DNA of 32,984 nucleotides, taken from assembly GCA_000226015.1 (NCBI GenBank), contig JH154128.1, forward strand, positions 99,768 to 132,751, read 5' to 3'. The DNA is from Mnemiopsis leidyi. Taxonomy: Eukaryota; Ctenophora; Tentaculata; Lobata; Bolinopsidae. Below are positions 11,301-20,566 of the stretch, in pieces. The position numbers were made by a program, and so were the translations under genes. Every line of letters starts with the position of its first letter. The stretch's first letter is position 1. Under the pieces are notes generated by a model that saw nothing but the letters and a program-made list of their open reading frames with translations, was not told the origin of the DNA and did not search any database.

Positions 11301-11972
11301 CAGCTGGTTTACAATCTGTTGTTACTTTATTGGTGAGCTACCTATAGGGCAGGGTATTATCAATGTTAACAACATTGCTGGGATGGCGCTCATCCCTATC
11401 AACAGAACTCTCCACATTGTTATTATCCTCCTTACCTTACAGGTGAGAATTATTTTCTTAGGGCTATCTTTCTGTGATTTCGGCCACAATGGCACTTGTA
11501 ATATACTTTTTACTGAAATGATGTCATGTATTTTAGCTCAGTTGACTTATAGGTTCCGACCTTATTCCTTAACCATCGCAACCTAACCCTACTACAATTT
11601 CAGATTTCACCGACTTGCTACAGAGCCACAGTATTCGGCCTCTCCTTCTTTATCGAGAAGTGCTGTCTAAAACTCGGTGCCTTGATAGCCGACATAGACA
11701 ACCTCCCCGACAACACCCTGGACCTGACCTCCACAACCGAACTATCGTCAGCCTACACGCACGAGTACTCCTTCCTCGTGTTTGGTGTGATCTACCTCTC
11801 CTTTATCTACGTAGCGAGTTTCCTGCCGAGGAACACACACAGAGTACTCCCGGGCACGGTGCGGGAGTTTAACAGGATGTTCTGGCAGAGGAGGAGCGAG
11901 CAGGCGTATCTCCTGGCGAGATATAGTCCGGGAATGAAGACTGACAAGGATTCAGATACTGCTAGTAATTAG
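8382..11972 (+). CDS. SLC22-like organic ion transporter (major facilitator superfamily), 5' end unresolved
   Basis: Eleven exons in consistent phase: 8382-8555, 8747-8841, 9060-9210, 9387-9453, 9664-9813, 9923-10028, 10247-10435, 10587-10740, 10923-11053, 11304-11442, 11604-11972 (TAG). They give about 570 residues, close to the usual 550. Order: Ser/Thr-rich cytoplasmic N-tail with SIDHLLLRF before TM1; a Cys-rich, N-glycosylatable extracellular loop (CGPPRTS...CSNST...FCDALY) ending STEFGMYCDRE, as in SLC22 (TEWxLVC); MFS motif A as GDLFGRK; TEMLPYNFHYSF; a LSPRY segment at the family's ESPRW position; further membrane segments; and a terminal FLPRNTHRVLPGTVREF that matches FLPETxxRPLPETIEE. 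The family carries organic cations, anions or zwitterions across the plasma membrane; substrate unknown. It is divergent, lacking clean ASF and ESPRW motifs. No ATG was found: 8382 follows a weak acceptor and the frame is open back to 8337. The last exon is noticeably GC-rich. Confidence 0.87.
10159..10243 (+). repeat. 17-bp tandem repeat (about five copies) ending at a 3' splice site
   Basis: Unit ATCTAATCTGGTTAACA, five decaying copies inside the intron before exon 10247-10435; the last copy runs into the acceptor CCCCGCAG. Each copy holds CTAAT/CTAAC or TTAAC, which resemble branch-point sequences. The array lies where the branch point and polypyrimidine tract are expected. Confidence 0.8.
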
Positions 11973-12056
11973 GTAAATAGCGGTACATCTGCAACTAACT
12001 GACAAGGATTCAGATACTGGTAGTAATTAGGTAAATAGCGGTACATCTGCAACTAA
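11941..12056 (+). repeat. 58-bp tandem duplication spanning the transporter stop codon
   Basis: Copy 1 is 11941-11998 and copy 2 11999-12056, differing by one base (GCTAG versus GGTAG). Copy 1 contains the last codons (TDKDSDTASN) and TAG of the transporter; copy 2 repeats them in the 3' UTR. The near identity points to a recent event. Confidence 0.9.
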
Positions 12057-12516
12057 CTAACTAGTGATCTTAAACATGTACATAATCATGGATGGTCGGA
12101 GAAAGCACTTACACTTTCGTCGCGACTTATCGACAGGAACTTAGCGACAGGAATCAGTTTTTAGTGATCGGTCTAACTCTGAGGAAATAGGAAGGATTGA
12201 TAAGGAGGATTCGAGAATGGTATCTTTATGATACTTCTTAGGTTTTGTTGTTTTGTAAATTTTGTTGGACAGTTGTTCAAAAAATTTTTGAGCAAATGAA
12301 TTGTGTGCATTAATTCTCAATAGTATATGTAAGTTCAAAATAGAAATTCAGTGATCAACTGGTAAAAGTGAATTCTAGCTATAGCTTTTTTAACAGTTTT
12401 ACATGACATCTGCAAAAGTGCAAAAGGCTAGTCAACTGCAACTTTAATTTAACTGAGCTTCTGAAAGATGTAAAATGGTAGCTTTGATCAAAGCATGAAA
12501 TACATTTAAAATAACC

Positions 12517-12522
12517 AATAAA
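12517..12522 (+). terminator. AATAAA poly(A) signal of the transporter gene
   Basis: The first clear AATAAA on the plus strand after the transporter stop, 545 bases downstream. It would place the 3' end just before the convergent Ly6-like gene. Confidence 0.35.
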
Positions 12523-12604
12523 TACTCAATAGTCATTTTCTTTTAATTCAACGCAACCAAGCAAAAGGCCAAGGGTGCAGGAGGTACTGGAAAATGAAAC
12601 TTAC

Positions 12605-12720
12605 CGTAGCTTTTCAATTCCATTAAATTACCAGAGATTTTGCTTCGATCTTTTACTAAAAGCTTTAGAACTGCCGCTCTTATATCAGCCACATTGCCCA
12701 TACCCTCCCGTAGCTTGGTA
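12605..12720 (-). other. Exon-like open stretch of unknown origin
   Basis: On the minus strand an open frame reading TKLREGMGNVADIRAAVLKL and on to MELKSY ends at a strong donor, ACG|GTAAGT, and starts after a weak TTTAAG acceptor. It has protein-like composition but no family I recognise, and 116 bases is short enough to occur by chance. It could be an orphan or alternative exon, or a gene fragment, in the tail-to-tail space between the transporter and Ly6-like gene 1. Confidence 0.2.
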
Positions 12721-12810
12721 CTTAAACGTGAAACCTTCAATCAGAGAACCAGAGATTGGTCACAAAACATGAAATCTATCTCAATCTGCGGTACACGTGT
12801 CCAGTGTCTG

Positions 12811-12816
12811 TTTATT
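12811..12816 (-). terminator. AATAAA poly(A) signal of Ly6-like gene 1
   Basis: AATAAA on the minus strand about 185 bases after the stop codon at 13002-13004; a sensible 3' UTR length. Confidence 0.4.
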
Positions 12817-13001
12817 GTTTATCCGTGTCGTCCAAACTAATATTTCTTTGCACTTGAACTTGAAGTCATTGATTGTTCGACCAGTTGTGAAACAGACTTG
12901 AGACTGCCTATGTTAAACTCTCTTGCGACTGCACGACGAATTAAACATGAGCTATCCTATCTTCTTATTTACTTCTGTAAGTATGATATGTACAACATTG
13001 T

Positions 13002-13803
13002 TCACAGTCCGAGAAAACGTCTGTAAAGAACAAAAAGAACACTTGAGAGTCCCACCACCCAGACTCCACCCTGAAAACCCTTGTCTCCTGACTTTCCATA
13101 AATACAAGACCGGTACTCCGTGGCGTTAAGAGTCTTGTTGTTTTTGAAGTTCACGTCACCATAGCAACACTTGTGGCGGGAACATGAGGAGTCCTCGCAG
13201 CCCTGGATGCAGGACTCCTCCGAGTCCGTACATCCCCACGCTCGCTGGTTCAGATCTGTAGCTATCTCGTCAGTTTCTACCTTGTAGAGGTAGTAGAAAC
13301 AGTAAGTCTGTCCTGGTCCACACGTCCTGAATGTCACATGTCAGTGTCACATGTTTCAAATATCTGATGAGATACGCTTAATGTACATGCATAGTTTCAG
13401 TGAATCTAAACTTGAAGGTTATACATCAAAACTGTTCAAAGTTTAAACGTATAAATGTTCTGATGTTCCAGCATTATTCTGCAAACTTACTGATAGTGAT
13501 ACATCGCAATCATTGCAGAGTTCATTTATTCTAATATAACGAAAGGTTTCGTAATCCTTAAAGTTAATGAATCTGATAATGATATCAGAGTTCAGAGTGG
13601 ACTTACATATTGTTGTAACACATGAGTTCGTTACTTTTCTCACAGGTCAAACATTTAAACTCTTGTTCCGAGTCTGAGTGTGAGTCCGACTGAGTCTGAG
13701 AGTCTGGGTTTGAAACTGACTCCTGTGCTGTAACTGCTACAGCAAGTATAACTGTCGCAAGACCTCCAAAAATGTACGATCTACTCTTTCCCATCATATT
13801 CAT
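13002..13803 (-). CDS. Ly6/uPAR-like three-finger protein 1, probably GPI-anchored
   Basis: Two exons, 13803-13607 and 13326-13002, joined in phase 2 within the codon after YNN (donor GTAAGT, acceptor ATTCAG), giving 173 residues. I chose the first ATG of the in-frame series (13803). The order is: signal peptide (core GGLATVILAVAVTA); a Ser/Asp/Gln linker; a Cys domain starting FKCLTCEKSNELMCYNN with twelve cysteines spaced C-2-C-7-C-5-C-6-C-22-C-6-C-3-C-4-C-4-CC-19-C; and a hydrophobic tail (VWVVGLSSVLFVLYRRFLGL) suiting a GPI signal or membrane anchor. CxxC at the start and a late CC fit the Ly6/uPAR fold, but the usual final CN is absent, so the fold is inferred. Such proteins act at the cell surface as ligand or receptor modulators; the partner is unknown. 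Gene 2 (20566-19708) is a paralogue with the same intron position and phase. Confidence 0.78.
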
Positions 13804-14949
13804 CAAACAGAAACTAGAAAGTGAAACTAAAAGTATATTATGGCTAACACTAACAGCATACTTTTACTCAGACTGACATAAAATCAGTGTAAGTGTTGCT
13901 GTTAGTATCAAAGTTCAAACTGAAGCAAGTAAAAGCAATACATCCAAACAATTGCATCGCACATGATCGATCATAGGCGTCAGACTGGATAAGGATTCAA
14001 AACAATACTGGTACTACGTAGTTAGCTAGTCATATTTGCATAAAAGCAGATAGCTCTAGAACGAATATACGCAGCAATGCTCTCTATTGTAGCGAGTGCA
14101 CGGCCCTTTTGTTGACAACAGCTACACAAATGGTATACATCGGCTATGAGTATGTCTCTCGAAATGAGATGCGTGAGTACAGTCTATACTAATACACGGG
14201 CCGCTACCAATGGTGATTTGGATTTGGGGTCACACCGTCACGTGTTGCTTTGTACAATTCTACAAGAGCAGCAAGCTAGATGAAGATCTATATCAGGCTC
14301 TTATAAGTTTTACTAGTCACGGTACCCCGTCCCAGCGAATTCCAAAGTTCAGGAATACGATCAGTACAATAACGACTGTGGACTGGAACTCTAAGTATGA
14401 ATATGATTTTCCCTTATTTATATTACCTGGGTCTGACCCTTGTCTCAATTGTGACCCAGCTTAGCAAAGTCTAGCAAATTTTCCCTGCGAATGAGATGTG
14501 CGAATAACTATATTTATAAGTATAACTTAAAGTACAACGTATAGTCCGGACACCGACAAGGTCCAACTCCATGATAACCTTTAAATGTGTATCATAGTGG
14601 AGAACAAATACAATGCAATTGGATCTGAACTGAGTCTGACCGATAACACTTAAACAGGAATTTCAGGAAATTGACTGAAAGTGAAAGTTATTTGACCAAA
14701 TACAAAATGAGAAATTCAGACATAACATTAACAATCTCAATAAACCTAGTGGAATGAACTCCGGAATGCAAATCACTATCAATATCATTTTACTAGTACT
14801 TTAGTTTTTTAAAAACTATACCAATAGTTATTCTATTGCTATGCATTCTTAAATGTCATTGTTTTATAGGAGTACAAATATGCCTGGCCTGGCTGATGCG
14901 ACTCGGAGTAGAGTCGAAGTAGAACTAGAGGAATAGTTATTCCTACTAA
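13804..14949. other. Intergenic region upstream of Ly6-like gene 1
   Basis: No exon-like frame on either strand. The promoter and 5' leader of Ly6-like gene 1 should lie in its first few hundred bases, but I see no clear TATA box. The rest is AT-rich, without repeats that I could detect, up to the MITE. Confidence 0.45.
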
Positions 14950-15423
14950 GGGGTCGTTCACATATGACGTCAGCAAATTTTCGGTAATTTTTACCCCCCT
15001 CCCCCCCCTTCCGTCATCATTCGTCATCATGACAAAACCCCCCCTAAATGTCAGAGGTAAATTAACATAATGACATCATCACAGTCAGAACCCCCCCCCC
15101 CTACTTCAAGTCAAAAAACTTGATTTTTGGCCATTTTATTTGCAGTCATTTTTGAAATTTTTTATACTATGTCAGTGAAAACACAGTTTTTCACAAGATT
15201 TCTGAATCAGAATTTTTACTTGAAAATTTCCCTTCTGGTTTTTAAAATTCTGATACAAATTTTCAGAAGAAATCAAAAATTTTCAAAAAAATTCCTATTA
15301 ATCCTAAAAATTTTTGATGACATCATCATTGGCCAAACCCCCCCTCCCCCCCTCGTCATCAATCATCATCATTTGGAAACCCCCCCTCCCCCCTAGGTGA
15401 TGACGTCATATGTGAACGACCCC
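14950..15423. mobile_element. MITE with 23-bp perfect terminal inverted repeats (PIF/Harbinger-like)
   Basis: The element starts GGGGTCGTTCACATATGACG and ends with its exact complement: inverted repeats 14950-14972 and 15401-15423, perfect over 23 bases. It is flanked by TAA on both sides (14947-14949 and 15424-15426), a 3-bp target duplication typical of PIF/Harbinger. At 474 bp with no transposase frame it is non-autonomous. Inside both ends are poly-C tracts of 7 to 12 bases with GTCATCATC motifs; the centre is A/T-rich. Perfect ends suggest recent insertion. ISL2EU-like elements are an alternative. Confidence 0.85.
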
Positions 15424-15715
15424 TAATATAATACTATTACTATCGGTGCAGGCAACACGCGGGCAGTAGCAAACTCCAAATTGTACGGTGACATTGACAC
15501 ACATCTTACCATGACATATACCTTGCCATGACATACTTCCCTTTGACATGACAGCCTCGTTACGCACTACGCAGCAGCTTTTCGTGAGTATCAGTGTAAA
15601 ACAGCAGCCGGGTATTGGGTTTGTATCCCATTTCCCGCTCTGTATTACCATTACTATTATCATTACCATTTGCGGGAACAATGCCTGCCGCTTTTAGCGA
15701 TACTTTGGCCTATTT

Positions 15716-16270
15716 AGGGTAATACCTCCTACTGCCTAAGATTAAGAACCGCTCAAGAACTGCTCAAGAACCGTTTAAGAACCACTCAGGAACCGCTTAA
15801 CAACCGTTCAAGTTCAACTTCAAGAACCGTTAACTAAGAACCGCGTAAGAGTTAGAACCTCAAATACAATGTGAATGAGTTAGTCGTATAAATTAGGATT
15901 TCAATTTATGCTAGGAACCGTTTAATGACCGGATAAGAGCCGCTTATGAACCGTTTAGAACCGCTTAAAACTGCTTGCTAGCCATCAGCGACATAGATCA
16001 GGTTTAAGCGGTTCTTAACAGTCCTCTAAAATTCCAATATATTCGAACTACCTATAATATCTGCGGTTCTTAAAGTTAAACGGTTCATAAGCGGTTCTTA
16101 AGCGGTTCTTAAACGGTTCCTAAACGGTTCTTAAGTGGTTCTTAAGCGGTTCTTAAACGGTTCCTAAACAGTTCTTAAGCGGTTCTTAAACGGTTTTTTG
16201 ACAGTTCTTGATCGTTTCTTAAGCGGTTCTTAAACGGTTCTTACTCTTAGGCGTTGAGAGGTGTTTAACC
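15716..16270. mobile_element. Foldback element with arms built of short AAGAACCG / CGGTTCTT repeats
   Basis: The left arm (about 15740-15975) is a decaying array of AAGAACCGTTT and AAGAACCGCTC units; the right arm (about 16005-16242) is the complementary AAGCGGTTCTTAAACGGTTC array with a period near 12. The outer ends also pair: GCCTAAGATTAAGAACCG at 15734 matches the complement of CGGTTCTTACTCTTAGGC ending at 16252, with weaker pairing further out. The whole can fold into a long hairpin. This structure fits a foldback transposon or an inverted microsatellite duplication. No frame and no clear target duplication. Confidence 0.7.
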
Positions 16271-17389
16271 TTTTTTCGACAAAAAACGATAAAAATGCAC
16301 GCCGACACCAATAGTGGCACTATAACTAAAGTTTGATGATTAATACTGATACTAAGTCGGCTTCATGATTTCAAAAGCAAAATCTGCACCCCGTTCCTAA
16401 TAATAATTCATAATTACTACTAGCTTGACGATTAGAATAATGGTATTGGCAAGACGTTTGAGAAAGAGAGTTATTCATATTGCTACAAGTACAATGATTC
16501 TAATGAAAGAAGATTGTCTATTCTGAATCTGATGGCTATGATCACGTGCTCACTTGTACAAAGAAGCTCGTATAACTATAATTATATAAGCCACGGGCCA
16601 CTATTTTGAATCTTCTTTTTAAGTTGAATCATATGATAGAGACAAAAAGGAAAACAAAGCTATCCTGTCATAGCGAAAAAAATGTAAATATGATATGGCG
16701 ATACATTGATATCGAAGTTGAACCTCAAAACGTAATTAGGACCACCGGAACAAAGCCATATTGCTGGGAACCTTCAGTCCGAGAATAAAGTTATCTTATC
16801 ACAACTTACAGTTATTGTTAACCACTGATAGGTATGGCTAATAAAAATGATAGAAAACAAACCTAAAGTAGTAAAGTCTACTACTAATCGTAGTACAAAG
16901 TAAGGTTCATACGCCACAAACTCTTCGAACCAAAGATTAATTTGTTGGTTACACAATACAACACTGGTACTATTCGTAATAATTATCGGTTGGAGTCACT
17001 GTGTATCCTTAGCCTGTGCAGTACGATACTGATAGTATAAAGTTGAATTTAATAGCTGAAATTGGCCCACGTTTAGAGACATAGACCGAATAGGACTAGG
17101 AGTGTGGCAGCGATTATTTTAATTATTTTAATTGTCCTAGAATTACGAATCAGAGAATTTATTGACAATTATGATATCGAAATTTGGTAGTTCGCTATTC
17201 TTACACTTAAAGGATGAGCAGCAGGCGCTGATGACATAATTTGGCAGAGATTAGACTTCTGAAACAAATACTGAGATCTTTTGAAATTGATGAAAAAAAT
17301 TGAAATTGATGAAACAAGTTTATCAAGTGCATGACCCTACAAGTACGACTTCTTTTTAAAATTGCAACTACAAGTAAAAAATGTTCTAA
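16271..17389. other. Intergenic DNA without recognised features
   Basis: AT-rich, no exon-like frame, no clear repeat or RNA gene seen before the 27-bp minisatellite. Confidence 0.45.
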
Positions 17390-17975
17390 GGTCGATGCTC
17401 ACTACTACAAGTCAAGAGTGGATGCTCACTACTGCAAGTCAAGAGTGGATGCTCACTACTACAAGTCAAGAGTGGATGCTCACTACTACAAGTCAAAAAA
17501 GATGCTCACTACTACAAGTCAAGAGTAGGATGGCTCACTACAACAAGTCAAGAGTAGGATGCTCACTACTACAAGTCAAGAGTGGATGCTCACTACTACA
17601 GTCAAGAATGGNNNNNNNNNNNNNNNNNNNNNNNNNNNNNTGCTCACTACTACAAGTCAAGATGGATGCTCACTACTACAAGTCAAGAGTGGATGCTCAC
17701 TACTACAAGTCAAGAGTGGATGCTCACTACTACAAGTCAAGAGTGGATGCTCACTACTACAAGTCAAGAGTGGATGCTCACTACTACAAGTCAAGAGTGG
17801 ATGCTCACTACTACAAGTCAAGAGTGGATGCTCACTACTACAAGTCAAGAGTGGATGCTCACTACTACAAGTCAAGAGTGGATGCTCACTACTACAAGTC
17901 AAGAGTGGATGCTCACTACTACAAGTCAAGAGTGGATGCTCACTACTACAAGTCAAGAGTGGGTGCTCAATACAA
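17390..17975. repeat. 27-bp minisatellite, about 21 copies, interrupted by an assembly gap
   Basis: Unit GATGCTCACTACTACAAGTC AAGAGTG (27 bases), nearly identical from about 17650 to 17950 and more varied at the left, where several copies carry small insertions or deletions. Because 27 is a multiple of 3, all frames stay open over long stretches and appear as repetitive peptides (period VDAHYYKSR), but frame-breaking copies at the left and the lack of any flanking gene argue against coding. True copy number is unknown because of the gap. Confidence 0.95.
17612..17640. other. Assembly gap (29 N)
   Basis: Undetermined bases inside the minisatellite; the array length here is an assembly estimate only. 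Confidence 0.99.
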
Positions 17976-19476
17976 ATGAGGATGTTCACTACACTATATC
18001 CAATAAGCCCAGCGGTTCTCCAGCTACAGCTATTATATAGCTACGTTAATATAGCAATGTCAATATAAGTACTTATAGTGGCACTATTGTTGATTATCAG
18101 TACTAGCTCTGATATATGGTGATCATGCAGGAAATTGGAACTGATATCGGATCACCTGTGTACTACTACAGTGATGCATGCCAACCTATACCAGTTGATA
18201 TTTGTTAATGTTTGAATTTTATATTCTGAAAGCTTCATCAACATGGAAATCAGTATTTTTATCAGCACCACTTACAACTACCATTGTACAAGCAAATATG
18301 ATTAACTGATAAATCGGTGAATGCAAGCAACAGTACAGCTGTCAGTCTTACTGCAAGATATGTTTGAAACGACAGCTATACAGCTGCAGGACAGTTTAAT
18401 ACACAAATTGCATTGAAAATGAAAACAGACCCGGTAACAATAGTCTATAACCTCTGATTTAGTAAGACCTGCTACTGCGTGAAGGGAATATATGGCAGGT
18501 ACTCCGACACATGGTAATCCAGATTAACTGTAAGTATTACTATTAATTAACTGTAAGTATTAATATGATATATGATTTATTTATGAATTGAATGAAATCA
18601 AGAAAACTTCTGGAAATCCCAAAATTCAAGTTTAACTGTCTGAGTCAACTTCAAGAGATGGATTAGAAAACTTAATATTTTGCAACCAAAGTAAGTACTA
18701 AACCTAATCGTAAATAAATGTGCGTGCTCCGAGATAGCGTGATTGGATTTATCCTCGACAAACTTTGCGACAATGTCAATATCTATGTTGATATTCCACT
18801 TCCTTGTATTGTTGGTTTAACAATTTTCATATTTTATTATGCGTGCTCTAAAATATTGAGATTGCCTCGTCTGCACCATAACAAATTTAGTGACAATTTT
18901 AAGCTCCTAATATATTTCCAATATTCCATTTTCTTTGTTCATACAATTTTCATTGATTTGGTTACTTTTGAAAGAACAAGAAATGATCACATAATATTCG
19001 GTGTAATAAATAGATTAATTTAAACGACACACACACACAGAAATAAAAAATGTAGAAAACTGTTAAATCTAAAACCAACAAATCAAAGTTTTGGTTTACA
19101 CCAAAAGGATTTTGACACGAGTTATGGGCAACGGGAGTCTATTACGTTTAATCAGGTAGGAAAAACTCTTAGACCAGGCGAATGTGCACCCGAACGGACA
19201 GTTTTCAGAGATTGTAAACCAGTTTCATGAGATTTCTGTTCTCATGTCGGTTTACTACGCGAGTTAAGATATTGATAAACTTGGTTAGCATGCGTAATTT
19301 TACCTCCTTTGAACATTTTCGATAAGTAACGAGATAATTTAAATGATGCGTTGACTAAGATATCCGTTGAAAATCCCCGGGAGGCGGGAACAAAATAATC
19401 GCCTAGAAAATCGATAATCAATGGGGAATCAAGGGAAATCAAGTTTCCTAAAGGACATTGGGTAACCTCCGGAGCA
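17976..19476. other. Intergenic DNA between the minisatellite and Ly6-like gene 2
   Basis: No supported gene. It holds a 101-codon ATG frame at 18718-19023 (+), rich in Ile, Phe and Tyr, which I judge probably spurious; a short TAACTGTAAGTATTA direct repeat near 18526-18565; and a CA microsatellite at about 19027-19041. Confidence 0.4.
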
Positions 19477-19482
19477 TTTATT
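19477..19482 (-). terminator. AATAAA poly(A) signal of Ly6-like gene 2
   Basis: AATAAA on the minus strand about 225 bases after the TGA stop at 19708-19710. Confidence 0.4.
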
Positions 19483-19707
19483 CAATCTTCTACCAAATGA
19501 TGGTACACCGTAGATTTCATTTAAACTGTTAAGTTCTGGAGACTGGAAATGAAAAATCCATTTGAACGATGCGGAAGGTCGCGGTCAGTCCAAAGTGTTC
19601 CCCGGACCTCAGCTAATGATCCCTGAACATAAAAAATACCCGGGAATTTCACTTTTTCTGTATGAACCCCCTCCGTTAAACAAAGGAGGTGAAGATCAAG
19701 CTGCTCC

Positions 19708-20566
19708 TCACCTCACTAACCAGTCTAATATGAGCAGACTGAGCACTAACAGGTGGCAGTTCAAAACAAAGTCAAGTCGGGTGCCGGCCCCGTAGTAGCA
19801 CCGCCGGTACGCCTGGTGGTTCTCCTCGCTGTAGTGCTCGTTAAGGAGGCTGAGGTCGGCGTTACAGCACGTGGTGAAGGTGGAGTTACACTCGGGGGTG
19901 TCCTTGCAGGACTGCTGGCACGTCTGCTCGGAGTCCGTGCAGCCCCACTCGCGGGTGTTGGTGTAGTAGTCGACGTCCCATCGGCTCTTGTTGTAGTTGA
20001 AGACGCGATAAAGGTGGTAGTAGCAGAACTTCTGTCCCTCACCACATGTCCTGGGAAATTGTTGTGTCAGAGCGTCCTAGCTTTATCGGAAGAGGGGGGT
20101 CCTAGTGAAATTATACATCAAATTATTAACATTAATTTAGCTATTAAAATTCGATTTGAGGAGTTGATGTTTTATTTTTAATCTTAAGTTTTAAACCAAG
20201 CAGCCGTAACGGCACCCTATTCCGGAAATTTATAGGCTTGATTAAATTTAGTATAACCCTGAAAGTAAGATCTCCCCCAGGCCATACACCATTATTTATG
20301 TTTAAGAGCTCAAATATGCGAGCTTAAAATCTTTAGCTTTCTTTCGTTAATATTTTTTAAATGTTTTGAGAACATCGTCGCTCAGCAAATCTGAACAGAA
20401 TTAGAACATTCTACAAGGAAACTCACTGGTTGTTGTAGCACATCAGATCGTCCGTTCGTTCGCAGGACAAACATTTGAATCTCGGAAGTTGGGAGCTTGT
20501 ATCGCTAGTATCTGCTATCGTCTTGGTAACGAGGAGTAGACACGCCAACACAACGCCAACACTCAT
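19708..20566 (-). CDS. Ly6/uPAR-like three-finger protein 2, probably GPI-anchored
   Basis: Two exons, 20566-20427 and 20050-19708 (donor GTGAGT, acceptor TTTCCCAG), giving 160 residues. ATG 20566 opens a signal peptide (MSVGVVLACLLLVTKTIA) followed by a short linker and a twelve-Cys domain spaced C-2-C-7-C-5-C-6-C-27-C-6-C-3-C-5-C-6-CC-21-C. The protein ends in a hydrophobic tail (LLVLSLLILDWLVR) compatible with GPI anchoring. It shares FKCLxCE, LMCYNN, TCGxGQ, WGCTDSE and YRxC with gene 1, and about two thirds identity over the first 34 domain residues. The phase-2 intron falls at the same place, after YNN, so the two derive from one duplication. NST and other N-glycosylation sites are present. 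Exon 2 is much richer in G and C than its surroundings, with C-ending codons. The Ly6 fold is inferred from cysteine spacing. Confidence 0.8.

Noticed and set aside
15127-15396. Open frame inside the MITE
   Set aside because: Product of A/T and C runs within a non-autonomous element; no transposase motif.
17362-18068. Long repetitive open frames over the 27-bp minisatellite
   Set aside because: They are open in several frames and on both strands because the period is a multiple of three; left-hand copies break the frame and an assembly gap interrupts them.
18718-19023. 101-codon ATG frame (+)
   Set aside because: Composition (Ile, Phe, Tyr, Leu) is what AT-rich DNA gives by chance; no family, promoter or poly(A) signal seen.
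19753-20181. 142-codon plus-strand frame rich in Val, Ala and Gly
   Set aside because: Complement of the GC-rich second exon of Ly6-like gene 2.
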